Below, in pieces: positions 1 through 7,474 of a DNA stretch of 18,189 nucleotides. The stretch is from assembly GCA_041567315.1 (NCBI GenBank), contig JBFGCA010000101.1:1-18189 (forward strand), in the 5' to 3' direction. The notes beneath the pieces are model-generated. The model ran no database searches and was not told the DNA's origin. It worked only from the letters and a program-made list of their open reading frames with translations. Positions within the stretch are counted from its first letter, which is position 1. Each line of letters begins with the position of its first letter. Both the position numbers and the translations under genes were made by a program. This DNA is from JBFGCA01 sp041567315 (GTDB taxonomy: Bacteria; Acidobacteriota; Thermoanaerobaculia; Multivoradales; JAHEKO01).

Positions 1-9
1 GCGCTGCAT

Positions 10-80
10 CCCGCTGGGCGGCGTTGCTCCTCGGTCACGTATAGCCCGATACGCTCAATCGTCGCGCCTTGCCCAGCGGG
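10..80. repeat. Inverted repeat in non-coding left edge
   Basis: Bases 10-19 (CCCGCTGGGC) and 71-80 (GCCCAGCGGG) are exact reverse complements separated by 51 bases. The intervening segment reads like a structured intergenic element rather than a gene, and no credible coding frame covers it. It lies just downstream of the minus-strand gene ending at 126, so it could be a dispersed intergenic repeat or part of the 3' end of that transcript. Only one copy is visible, so its repeated nature is inferred from the dyad alone. Confidence 0.4.
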
Positions 81-125
81 CGCTTCGCCGCTCTCGGTGT
101 GACAAGGAACTTACCGCACGGGACA

Positions 126-1433
126 CTAGCGCATCAGCGCGGCGACCCGCCGCCAGTCGGTCTGCTCGACGATGGCCATCGCGATGCGCTCGGCGAGGTT
201 CGCCTGCATCGGCGAGATCTTGCTGTTCTCCCAGTCGATCCGCGAGCCGATGCTCATCCAGACGAGCTGCAGCGCCGCCGGCTGCGACTTGTCGAAGAAG
301 GCGGGGTTGAACCGCATGAGCGGCACCGCGCCGCCGGCTTCGCTGCCGACGATCTCGTCGCCCAGAAAGCTGTCGGGGGCGGTGCGGATGAAGGCCGGCG
401 CCGCGCGCTGGGCGGCGTCGAGGCGGTCGAGCTCGGCCCGCAGCATCGCCGCGGCCTCGCGCGCCGCGAGGGTCAGCGGCGCCTGGTCGGGCGAGACCCC
501 GGCCATCGCCAGGAGCTGGCGCTCCTGCTCGCGATCGTCGCGCTCGGCTCGGGCGCGGGCCTCGGCGGCCCGCTTGGGGTCGCTCTCGGCCGCCGCCGCC
601 TCCTCGATCGCCATGCGCCGCAGCTCGCGCATCTCGGGCGAGTTGAAGTTCTCCAGGAGCTCTCGCGCCATCTCGCTGCCCTCGCCGGCGATCTCGCTCT
701 GCGCCTCGGCGCCGGCGATCGCCGCCTTCAGGGCCTCCTCGCGGCTCACCGGCAGGAACAGCGGCGGCTTGCCCGGCGCGGTCACGAAGAGGTAACCGGC
801 CAGGACCGGGAAACCCGCGATCTCGCGCTCCGCCGGTGGCAGCCGGAAGAAGTCGCCGCTTCCCGGTGCCTGCCATCCGGGCCGCCTGAGGCCCTCGGTG
901 GCGCCACTGCCGCCGGCCGGGAACCGGTTGAAGTACAGGCTAAACCCGCCGGGGCCGTAGTCGCGCCAATCCTGTTTGACCGACAGGGTGGGGGCGTCGA
1001 TCGACTCCAGGGGCCATACCTGCACCGACAGGGTGCCGACGTCCAGCCCCCCGCCCTTGGAGTCGACGCCCGACACCAGTCGCGGGTAGAAGCCGCCGAG
1101 GTCGGCCAGCGCCGGGCTTTCGCGGATGGCCGCCGCGACCCCGTCGAGCGTTGTCTTCCACGCGGCGCGAGGGCCGGCGGCGAGATGGTCGAGGTGAATG
1201 CGGCTCTCCAGCCACGCCCCCGGCGGCGCCCCAGGCTCGGCTGGAGAGCCCTTGATCAGCGGAAAGCCGGCGAAGCCGCCCGCCTTGTCCGCTCCGGGCT
1301 GGCCGCCCGCCGCCGATGTGGCCAGAAGGCCGGTTACGGCGAGCGTACCGGTCAGGACGAGGAGGCGGCATCGAAGGCCGGGCAAGCCGGAGGCTGCGGA
1401 GGCCAGATGACCGTGGCCAGGTCCGAGACCCAT
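126..1433 (-). CDS. Secreted protein of unknown function with charged helical segment
   Basis: This 435-residue protein matches no family I recognise. The N-terminus has basic residues followed by a hydrophobic stretch at about residues 22-42 rich in Leu, Val, Thr and Ala. It looks like a Sec signal peptide or a single membrane anchor, so export is inferred. Residues about 228-306 are rich in Glu, Arg and Ala and probably form a long helix or coiled coil; Trp- and Phe-containing segments follow near the C-terminus (PALQLVWMS region). An upstream in-frame start at 1532 exists, but ATG at 1433 is preferred because AGGAGG lies 5 bases upstream and the hydrophobic segment then sits where a signal peptide should. 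The gene stands alone, divergent from the protease gene at 1665. Codons have the strong G/C third-position bias of the neighbouring genes, with no sign of truncation. Confidence 0.8.
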   Translation of the reverse strand: MGLGPGHGHLASAASGLPGLRCRLLVLTGTLAVTGLLATSAAGGQPGADKAGGFAGFPLIKGSPAEPGAPPGAWLESRIHLDHLAAGPRAAWKTTLDGVAAAIRESPALADLGGFYPRLVSGVDSKGGGLDVGTLSVQVWPLESIDAPTLSVKQDWRDYGPGGFSLYFNRFPAGGSGATEGLRRPGWQAPGSGDFFRLPPAEREIAGFPVLAGYLFVTAPGKPPLFLPVSREEALKAAIAGAEAQSEIAGEGSEMARELLENFNSPEMRELRRMAIEEAAAAESDPKRAAEARARAERDDREQERQLLAMAGVSPDQAPLTLAAREAAAMLRAELDRLDAAQRAAPAFIRTAPDSFLGDEIVGSEAGGAVPLMRFNPAFFDKSQPAALQLVWMSIGSRIDWENSKISPMQANLAERIAMAIVEQTDWRRVAALMR

Positions 1434-1438
1434 GGAGT

Positions 1439-1444
1439 CCTCCT
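1439..1444 (-). promoter_or_regulatory. Shine-Dalgarno AGGAGG fixing the start at 1433
   Basis: On the minus strand AGGAGG is followed by 5 bases and then ATG at 1433. This strong site is the reason for rejecting the longer in-frame start at 1532. Confidence 0.7.
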
Positions 1445-1503
1445 GTCGACCAACGGCCAGCGACCTGACGGCTGATCCGCCCCCGCGGCCGATGCGGCCG
1501 CGG

Positions 1504-1532
1504 ATCGTCGAGCGGTCCGAGCCCGTTGTCAA
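1504..1532 (-). promoter_or_regulatory. Putative sigma70-type promoter for the secreted protein gene
   Basis: Reading the minus strand, a perfect TTGACA (1532-1527) is followed by a 17-base spacer and GACGAT (1509-1504), a weak -10 matching 3 of 6 consensus bases. Transcription would start near 1497, giving a leader of about 64 bases before the ATG at 1433. The -35 match and exact spacing support it; the -10 is poor. Confidence 0.4.
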
Positions 1533-1583
1533 GACCCCGCCGCATCACGGGCTCGACCCACAGCGGGGACGGACGGGCCCGGG

Positions 1584-1592
1584 TGCTAGGAT
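1584..1592 (+). promoter_or_regulatory. Putative extended -10 promoter for the protease/MBL pair
   Basis: TGCTAGGAT fits the extended -10 form TGnTAnnnT and lies 72 bases before the ATG at 1665. No convincing -35 is seen, which is usual for extended -10 promoters. The same TGCTA core recurs at 8876-8884 and 17775-17783 on the minus strand, each time shortly upstream of a gene. Confidence 0.45.
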
Positions 1593-1664
1593 CAACGGGC
1601 AGAGCTGCAACCGGTTCAGCGGGTCACGTGGGACCTCGCGGGGCACCCGCACGGCAGTCGGCAG

Positions 1665-3791
1665 ATGCCAGACGGCTCGGAGCACGACGTCGCGCAGCAG
1701 ACCTGGAAGGCGTCGCCCGGTCTGCGGCTCTTTGCCCGTAGGACGCGGGCGGTGGCCGCGGCTCCGGCCCGCCGATTCGCGGCCGCGAAAGTCGAGCCGG
1801 AACCGCGGTTCCCGGCGCCGCGGCGCAGGACTCTGTCGGCGGCCGGTGAGGAGGGAGCACCCGGCGGGCCCGTGCCGGTCGCGGCCCCCGAGCGGGCCCG
1901 GACCCTCCTCAACGTCTTCCTGAGCCTCAACCGGCGGGCTACCGAAGCGGAGACCGGGAGGTTCACGATCTGGGCCGGGGGGGAGGCGGTCGAAGTGGCC
2001 ACCAGGGGCGGCGTCGGGCAGGCCGCTCTCCGCGAGGACCAGCTGGACGAGGTGCTGGCGCAGCCCGACGTCGCCGCCGCCGAGCTGGCGAACCCCATCA
2101 AGCGGCCGCTGGTGATGCGGGCGGCGGGCGAGCCCGCGGCGCTGGAGGCGCAGCGGGAGGAGCGGACCGTCCCCGAGCCCGGGGGTGGGCCCGGTCCGCG
2201 AGAGGAGTACCACCGGCAGGGCGAGGGCGTGCTGATCGGCATCGTCGACGTCGAGGGCTTCGACTTCTCGCACGAGGACTTCCTGGTCGACAACGGCGGT
2301 CGCCGCGAGACCCGCTTCGTGCGCATCTGGGACCAGGGCCTGGAAGGCGTCCGCGCCGGGCCCGATCTGGGGCGCGGCGAGCCCTACGGCAGCGAGTTCC
2401 GCCAGGAGCATCTGAATCGCGCCATCGCGGCCTCCGGGGATCTGGGCATCGCCGCCTACCACCTGGAGCAGCAGTCGGCGCTGGTTCCCGGCTCGCACGG
2501 CACCCACGTCGCCAGCATCGCCGCCGGCAAGAGCGGCGTCTGCCCGCGGGCGGCCATCGCCGCGGTCCTCATCCACCTGCCGGAGGAGGACCTGGAGCGC
2601 GAGCGGTCGTTCACCGACTCCACCCGGATCGTCGACGCGGTCGACTACCTCCTGCGGCTCAAGGACGAGCTGGGCTACAAGGCGGTGTCGATCAACATCA
2701 GCCTGGGCACCAACGGCCACGCGCACGACGGCACCAGCGGCGCCTGCCGCTGGATCGACTCCGAGCTCGACCGCCCGGGCCGCTCGGTCTGCATCGCCGC
2801 CGGCAACGCGGGTCAGGAGCAGCCGTCGAGCATCGACGACCTGGGCTTCATCGTCGGCCGCATCCACACCAGCGGCCGCGTGCCGGCGGCGGGCCTGGTC
2901 CGCGACATCCGGCTCGAGGTGGCCGGCTTCCCGATCGAAGACCTGTCGGAGAACGAGATCGAGATCTGGTACTCGCCTCAGGACCGCCTGGGGATTCAGG
3001 TGCGGCCGCCGAACGGGCGGTGGACGTGGGTGGTCGACGCCGGAGGCGACTTGCGAGACGAGCCCGCGCTGCTGGCCGACGGCACGGCCACCGGAACCAC
3101 GATCACCATCTTCAACGACCTCTACCGCCCGGAGAACGGCAGCAACCACATCGCCGTCTTCCTGACTCCCGGCCAGTCCGAGGACGGCTCCCGGCACGTG
3201 GCGCCCGGAATCTGGACGCTGCGCCTGCACGGCCGGGAGATCCGGGACGGCCGCTACGACGGCTGGATCGAGCGTGACGACCCGGTACCGGTGCAGGGCC
3301 TGAGGGCGCAGCAGCTGTGGCACTATCCGGCCTTCTTCACCAGCGAGTCGAACGTCGACCGCACCAGCCTCAGCACCCTGGCCTGCACCCGGAACGCGCT
3401 GACCATCGGCAACCTCGATGGGGCGGCCGAGCGGGTGGCGGTGACCAGCAGTCAGGGGCCGACCCGCACCGGGCAGCAGAAACCCGAGGTCTGCGCCCCC
3501 GGCACGAACATCGCCGCCGCGTGCGGATTCCACCCCACGCAGAAGTGGATCGCGATGAGCGGCACCAGCATGGCCAGCCCCTACGTGGCCGGTGTCGCCG
3601 GTCTGATGCTGGCCATCGAGCCCATGCTCACGCCCTCGCAGATCCGCGGCATCGTCGTGCGGACCACCCGGCCGCTGCCGGGCGCGGACTACGAGTGGCG
3701 CAACGACGCCGGCTTCGGGCGCATCGACGCCAGGAGGTGCGTCGGCGAAGCGTTGACGCTGAGCTGGTTGCTGGGACGGAGACTCCGATGA
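1665..3791 (+). CDS. Subtilisin-like (S8) serine protease, apparently cytosolic
   Basis: This 708-residue S8 family peptidase has the full catalytic set: Asp195 in IGIVDVEG, His278 in GSHGTHVA, oxyanion Asn381 in AAGNAG and Ser635 in SGTSMASPYVAG. About 190 residues precede the catalytic Asp and may be a prodomain or partner-binding region. Between Asn381 and Ser635 there is an insert of roughly 150 residues, predicted beta-rich, unlike compact secreted subtilisins; inserts of this kind occur in CspB-like subtilases. No signal peptide or membrane segment is seen, so an intracellular role is inferred. ATG 1665 is the only conventional start after the in-frame TAG at 1587; its Shine-Dalgarno is weak. 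The stop overlaps the next gene's start (ATGA), implying translational coupling and a shared function with the MBL-fold protein. The substrate is unknown; cleavage of the partner or a toxic effector is possible. Confidence 0.92.
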   Translation: MPDGSEHDVAQQTWKASPGLRLFARRTRAVAAAPARRFAAAKVEPEPRFPAPRRRTLSAAGEEGAPGGPVPVAAPERARTLLNVFLSLNRRATEAETGRFTIWAGGEAVEVATRGGVGQAALREDQLDEVLAQPDVAAAELANPIKRPLVMRAAGEPAALEAQREERTVPEPGGGPGPREEYHRQGEGVLIGIVDVEGFDFSHEDFLVDNGGRRETRFVRIWDQGLEGVRAGPDLGRGEPYGSEFRQEHLNRAIAASGDLGIAAYHLEQQSALVPGSHGTHVASIAAGKSGVCPRAAIAAVLIHLPEEDLERERSFTDSTRIVDAVDYLLRLKDELGYKAVSINISLGTNGHAHDGTSGACRWIDSELDRPGRSVCIAAGNAGQEQPSSIDDLGFIVGRIHTSGRVPAAGLVRDIRLEVAGFPIEDLSENEIEIWYSPQDRLGIQVRPPNGRWTWVVDAGGDLRDEPALLADGTATGTTITIFNDLYRPENGSNHIAVFLTPGQSEDGSRHVAPGIWTLRLHGREIRDGRYDGWIERDDPVPVQGLRAQQLWHYPAFFTSESNVDRTSLSTLACTRNALTIGNLDGAAERVAVTSSQGPTRTGQQKPEVCAPGTNIAAACGFHPTQKWIAMSGTSMASPYVAGVAGLMLAIEPMLTPSQIRGIVVRTTRPLPGADYEWRNDAGFGRIDARRCVGEALTLSWLLGRRLR

Positions 3792-5122
3792 AGTTCACGG
3801 CGTTCAAGGCCAGCGACGGCGACAGCATCCTGATCGAGGGCGGCCAGGCCAACATCCTGGTCGATGGCGGCCGCAAGGGCAGCTTCGAGGACCACGTCGC
3901 TCCCGCCCTCGAAAAGCTCGAGGAGGCGGGCCGCAAGCTCGACCTGCTGTGCGTCTCCCACATCGACGACGATCACATCACCGGGATCGTCGAGCTGATT
4001 CGCCGGCGCCGCGAGTGGCAGGTCCACGAGCACCAGATCGCCGGGCCCGACCCGCCCAACCCCGACCACCCGCAGCCGCCGTTCGGCAAGCCGCCGGCAA
4101 TCGACCACCTGTGGCACAACGGGTTCGGAGAGACCTTCGACGATGCCGTGGCCGCCGGCGTCACCAACGCGCTCGCCTTCCACGCGCAGCTGCTCAGCGC
4201 CAGCGCGACGCTCGCCGAAACGAGCTACGGGAGCCGCTTCGGCCGCCTGGCCCAGGGCGCCCGGCGGGCGATCGAGCTGCAGGTCACCCTCGGCGCCAGT
4301 CCGATGGGCATCGAGCTCAACGCGCCTTCGCAGGGCGAGCGGCTCTCGGTGGTCGACCCGGCCCAGAGCGTCGACTTCTCCGGCACCGAGGTCCACCTGC
4401 TCGGTCCGTTCGACGATACGTTCGCGGCCCTGCAGGCGGAGTGGGATGCCTGGGTCTCGCGGAACGAGGAGAAGATCGAGGAGATGAAGGCCGAGTTCCA
4501 GGCGACCCAGGGCTCGGCACCGGCCAACGCGCTGGACTTCCTGGCCTTCGCCGCCAGGGTGGCGCAAAGCGGGGGCCTGGAGGGCGAGGAGGGCATCGAG
4601 CCGCCCAACCTCGCCTCGATCATGTTTCTCGTCGAAGAGGGGGGCCGCACCGTGCTGATGACCGGTGACGGCGCCTCCCCGCACGTGCTCCGCGGGCTCG
4701 AGGCCCACAACCGGCTGGCCGCCGCGCCGCGGGGGATTCACGTCGACATTCTCAAGGTGCCGCATCACGGCGCGGACGCCAACACCACCGTCGAGTTCGC
4801 CCGCCGGGTGACCGCCGATAACTATGTCTTCTGCGGCAACGGACGGCACGACAATCCGGAGGTCGACGTCATCCGGCGCTACGTCGAGGCACGCGTCAGC
4901 GACGACCCGGAGATCCGCACCGCCAACCCCGAGGCGGCGGGCAGGGAGTTCAAGCTCTGGTTCAACTACGCGGTGACGGACGCGGCGGTGACCGCCAACG
5001 AGAACTACCTGGCGATCATCGAGGCCGCGCGGACCGAGGCCGAGCTGCACGCCGCGGCCCACCCGAACATCGTCGAGGTCGAGTTCAGCGACCAGGATTC
5101 TCTGGAGATCCCGCTGGCGTGA
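3788..5122 (+). CDS. ComEC-like metallo-beta-lactamase-fold hydrolase
   Basis: This 444-residue protein has the fold signature of the metallo-beta-lactamase (MBL) superfamily, closest to the ComEC/Rec2 hydrolase branch. It opens with a beta-strand and a GDSILIEGG-type segment, then the metal motif SHIDDDHITG (His58, Asp60, Asp62, His63, an HxDxDH variant). Asp294 in LMTGDG and His326-His327 in KVPHHGA follow. ComEC MBL domains are linked to DNA degradation, so nuclease or phosphodiesterase activity is plausible but not proven. There are no membrane helices, so it is not a DNA channel. A proline-rich insert (about 85-115) and a charged helical insert (about 215-275) separate the motifs. Start ATG 3788 overlaps the protease stop, with GGAGA 5 bases upstream; the frame stays open well upstream of this start inside the protease gene, but that part is out-of-frame shadow. 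Its 3' end overlaps the opposing PurA-like gene. Confidence 0.88.
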   Translation: MKFTAFKASDGDSILIEGGQANILVDGGRKGSFEDHVAPALEKLEEAGRKLDLLCVSHIDDDHITGIVELIRRRREWQVHEHQIAGPDPPNPDHPQPPFGKPPAIDHLWHNGFGETFDDAVAAGVTNALAFHAQLLSASATLAETSYGSRFGRLAQGARRAIELQVTLGASPMGIELNAPSQGERLSVVDPAQSVDFSGTEVHLLGPFDDTFAALQAEWDAWVSRNEEKIEEMKAEFQATQGSAPANALDFLAFAARVAQSGGLEGEEGIEPPNLASIMFLVEEGGRTVLMTGDGASPHVLRGLEAHNRLAAAPRGIHVDILKVPHHGADANTTVEFARRVTADNYVFCGNGRHDNPEVDVIRRYVEARVSDDPEIRTANPEAAGREFKLWFNYAVTDAAVTANENYLAIIEAARTEAELHAAAHPNIVEVEFSDQDSLEIPLA

Positions 5123-6497
5123 GCGCGGTCTGCCGCCCGGGGCGGTGGACCGACCGGTCGTGGAGGGGCAGGCCGAGCCGCCGGTGGCGGTAGGTCGGGC
5201 CTTCCGATTCGATCCAGACCGGGAGTCCCAGAGCCCGCGCCAGGAGATGGCGCAGGTCTCCAGGGCTCACCTCCTCCACCCGGGGCGCGACCTGGCCAAG
5301 GAGCCGCGTCCTCCGGCTCCGCGCCGGGAGATCGCCGGGATCGAGGAGAGGGAGGCTGCGGAGCGGCCGCGGTTCGCCGCGGCTCACCAGGGGCGAGGCG
5401 TTGTCGGCCGAGTCGTACCCGGTACAGATCGGGACGGCGCCGTCCAGCTTGTCGAGACAGGTCAGGGCGAGACCGTCGACCCGGCCCGCCGCCTGGATCG
5501 CGTAGCGCAGCAGCACCAGGTCCAGGCCGCCGCGCCGCACCGGCCCCTGCCAACCGTGGTCGTCGTTGTGGGGCTCGGGGAAGGCGGCGTCGAAGGCGGG
5601 GTCGGCGGTGGGCAGCGGGCCCGGCCCGTGGCGGATCATGTAGGGGCGGGTGACCCCCAGGGTGTAGACACGGGGGTCGGTGCCGTCGAGGAGGGAAAGG
5701 GCGCTCCCGGGGGTGCAGTCGCTCCAGGTGGTGTGGGGGTGGAAGCCCCAGTCCTGGTCGAGGAGCACGCCCTGGGCGCCCTCGAAGACGACGCGCGGGG
5801 TGGCGCGGATCATCTCCCGGGTCTCCTCCGGGGCGCAGACCCGCAGCTGGCCGGCGAGACGCCCCCAGCTCGCGAGGGTCCTCGCCACCGCCCGCTCGTC
5901 CGCCAGCAGCTCCCACTCGATCTCGCCGCGGCGGTCGGCCGGCTCCGCGGCCGCGGCGACCTCGCGGCGCTTCCTGGCTCGCTGGGCGGCGAGCTTGGCG
6001 CGCAGGGTCTCGGGGTCGCCGAGCTCGGCGGCGCGGATCACGTCGTCGCGCCCGGCCAGGGCGTCGCCCACGGCCTCGCCGACGCCGAGGCCGCAGGAGC
6101 CGTGGGCCGCCTCGCCCCTCAGCAGCTCGCGCAGCCGGCCGGCGGCCTGCTGGAAGGGCGTCACCACCAGGGCGCGGGCGTCGAGGGCGGTGCGCTCGAA
6201 GGCGTCGCCGACCCCGACCGATCGCAGGTGGCGCTCCTCCTCGAGCATGCCGCCGGGGTGGAGCACGAAGTCGGGTCCGAGCAGGGTGCGCACCCCGTCC
6301 ACGAAGCTGCCCGAGCCGAACTGCGAGAAGGTGTGGTGGCGCCCGCCCGGCGTCACCACGTTGTGTCCCGCCTGCGCGCCGCCGTTGAAGCGCACCACCA
6401 GGCCGGCCCGCCGCTTCCGGACCAGGAAGTCGACCGTCGCGCCCTTGCCCGCGTCGCCGAAACCCAGATCGAAGACGATCCAGGCCTCCTCGATCAT
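5085..6497 (-). CDS. Divergent adenylosuccinate synthetase (PurA) homologue
   Basis: This 470-residue protein has PurA-family motifs in the right order: GDAGKG (Asp15, Lys18; canonical GDEGKG), GGAQAGHNV with His45, FEGAQGVLLDQD (237-248), GVTRPYMIRHGPGPLPT (280-296), VRRGGLDLVLLR (319-330), TCLDKLDG (345-352) and a C-terminal ESEGPTYRHR. The catalytic Asp and His of the family are kept. Substrate positions differ: the IMP loop normally TTGRGIGP is SCGLGVGE (133-140), the Asn of the NAGH motif is Gln42, and the Lys of TKLD that contacts guanine is Cys346. Canonical PurA joins IMP and aspartate using GTP; this copy may use another nucleotide, amino acid or phosphate donor. ATG 6497 overlaps the vWA stop (ATGA) and has no good Shine-Dalgarno, suggesting coupling. 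It is last in a regulator-pseudokinase-vWA operon, so it is unlikely to be the housekeeping purA. Confidence 0.87.
   Translation of the reverse strand: MIEEAWIVFDLGFGDAGKGATVDFLVRKRRAGLVVRFNGGAQAGHNVVTPGGRHHTFSQFGSGSFVDGVRTLLGPDFVLHPGGMLEEERHLRSVGVGDAFERTALDARALVVTPFQQAAGRLRELLRGEAAHGSCGLGVGEAVGDALAGRDDVIRAAELGDPETLRAKLAAQRARKRREVAAAAEPADRRGEIEWELLADERAVARTLASWGRLAGQLRVCAPEETREMIRATPRVVFEGAQGVLLDQDWGFHPHTTWSDCTPGSALSLLDGTDPRVYTLGVTRPYMIRHGPGPLPTADPAFDAAFPEPHNDDHGWQGPVRRGGLDLVLLRYAIQAAGRVDGLALTCLDKLDGAVPICTGYDSADNASPLVSRGEPRPLRSLPLLDPGDLPARSRRTRLLGQVAPRVEEVSPGDLRHLLARALGLPVWIESEGPTYRHRRLGLPLHDRSVHRPGRQTALTPAGSPENPGR
5133..5160. repeat. Adjacent short dyads at the operon convergence
   Basis: CCGCC (5133-5137) and GGCGG (5141-5145) can form a hairpin with a 3-base loop, and CGACCGGTCG (5151-5160) is a perfect palindrome. 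They lie just past the plus-strand stop at 5122, inside the 3' coding end of the PurA-like gene. They could slow or terminate plus-strand transcription, but no T tract follows, so an intrinsic terminator is not supported. Confidence 0.25.
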
Positions 6498-7462
6498 CGA
6501 TCCAGGCCGCTCGTCCCGTCCCCGGTCGGCGCGATGGTGGGGCCGAGGCCCGGCGCCGGGGTGCCGTCGCGCCCCAGCGAGGCGGCGAAGGGCGTGAGCG
6601 CCTTGGCGACCCGGCGGGCCACCTTGCGCTCCAGCCCCGAGCCTTCGAGGCGCTGGACCAGGGCCCCGAGGTCCGGCACCGCGTTCTCCATCAGCGACAC
6701 CAGACCGGCGCACGCGTAGCTGGTGTCGTCGGGGGTGTCCATGACGATGACCCGGTCGCCCAGCAGGTCGCGCCACTCGCGGCCCACCCGCTTGCCGCGC
6801 ACCGGATCGGGGATCAGGTAGAAGGGCTCCCAGGTCCGCTGCAGCTCCTCGATGATCTCCCCGATCGGGACGTCGTCCTTGAGCTTGTCGCCGAGGATGC
6901 GCTCGACCTGCGTCCGCGAGACCGCCGGGTTGGGCGGCTCGTCGCCGGTGATGAAGAGATAGCCGCGGCGGCCGCGCTTCTCGACGCAGTCGATCGCGGT
7001 GTGCCGGGCCGCGAAGTACATCGCCAGCTCGTAGCTCTCGTTGCCGCCGCCGCCGCCGCCCTCCAGGAACAGCCAGGTCAGCCACTGGTCCATCAGCTTC
7101 TCGGTGGACTCGAACTGGCCCACCTGGAGGGGCGCCAGGTCGCCGCCGGCGTAGCCCACCCCCATGAACAGGACCTGGGGATCGGTGACGCCGGCGTCCA
7201 GCATCGCCCGCATGAAGTCGGGCAGCGTGTTGGTGGCCAGGTGGTGGGGGATCTCGCCCATCGAGCCGCTGACGTCGAGGGCGAAGATGATGGCCAGCGA
7301 CTCCGGATGGGCTTCGGAGTCGCGGCTCTCGCGGACCCGCACTCCGTGGGGGTTCATCAGCTCGTGGCACCCTCCCTGGTGGAAGAGCTCCCGGGCGGCC
7401 GCGCCCGAGCGCCCGGCGGTGAGGGCCTGGTGCGCCGCGTGACTGTAGGTTCCGTATCCCAT
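6494..7462 (-). CDS. von Willebrand factor A domain protein
   Basis: This 322-residue protein has a vWA fold spanning roughly residues 55-260. The metal-ion-dependent adhesion site begins at Asp63-Val-Ser65-Gly-Ser67, after the strand LAIIFALDVSGSM. A later loop carries six consecutive glycines (135-140, EGGGGGGNESY), and LFITGDEPP places Asp174 at the expected distal acidic position. No signal peptide or transmembrane segment is seen, so it is cytosolic, like the TerY and MoxR-linked vWA proteins that scaffold multi-protein complexes. ATG 7462 has GGAGGAGG immediately upstream. The preceding pseudokinase ends 12 bases upstream and the following PurA-like gene overlaps its stop by 4 bases, so the three are probably made in step. 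The first 50 residues include a Cys-His pair (Cys32, His33) and are unassigned. It may connect the pseudokinase with the PurA-like enzyme; this is inferred from gene order only. Confidence 0.9.
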   Translation of the reverse strand: MGYGTYSHAAHQALTAGRSGAAARELFHQGGCHELMNPHGVRVRESRDSEAHPESLAIIFALDVSGSMGEIPHHLATNTLPDFMRAMLDAGVTDPQVLFMGVGYAGGDLAPLQVGQFESTEKLMDQWLTWLFLEGGGGGGNESYELAMYFAARHTAIDCVEKRGRRGYLFITGDEPPNPAVSRTQVERILGDKLKDDVPIGEIIEELQRTWEPFYLIPDPVRGKRVGREWRDLLGDRVIVMDTPDDTSYACAGLVSLMENAVPDLGALVQRLEGSGLERKVARRVAKALTPFAASLGRDGTPAPGLGPTIAPTGDGTSGLDR

Positions 7463-7474
7463 GATCCTCCTCCC

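Noticed and set aside
1545..3533. A 662-codon open frame antisense to the protease gene
   Set aside because: The plus-strand frame has all S8 catalytic motifs. The antisense frame is rich in Arg, Gly, Ala and Val with no recognisable domain, as expected for a shadow in very GC-rich DNA.
5133..5160. Intrinsic transcription terminator for the protease/MBL operon
   Set aside because: Short GC dyads are present but no T tract follows, so it is reported only as a weak dyad.
5145..6719. A 524-codon plus-strand frame over the PurA-like gene
   Set aside because: The minus strand carries the ordered PurA motifs; the plus frame has no recognisable family.
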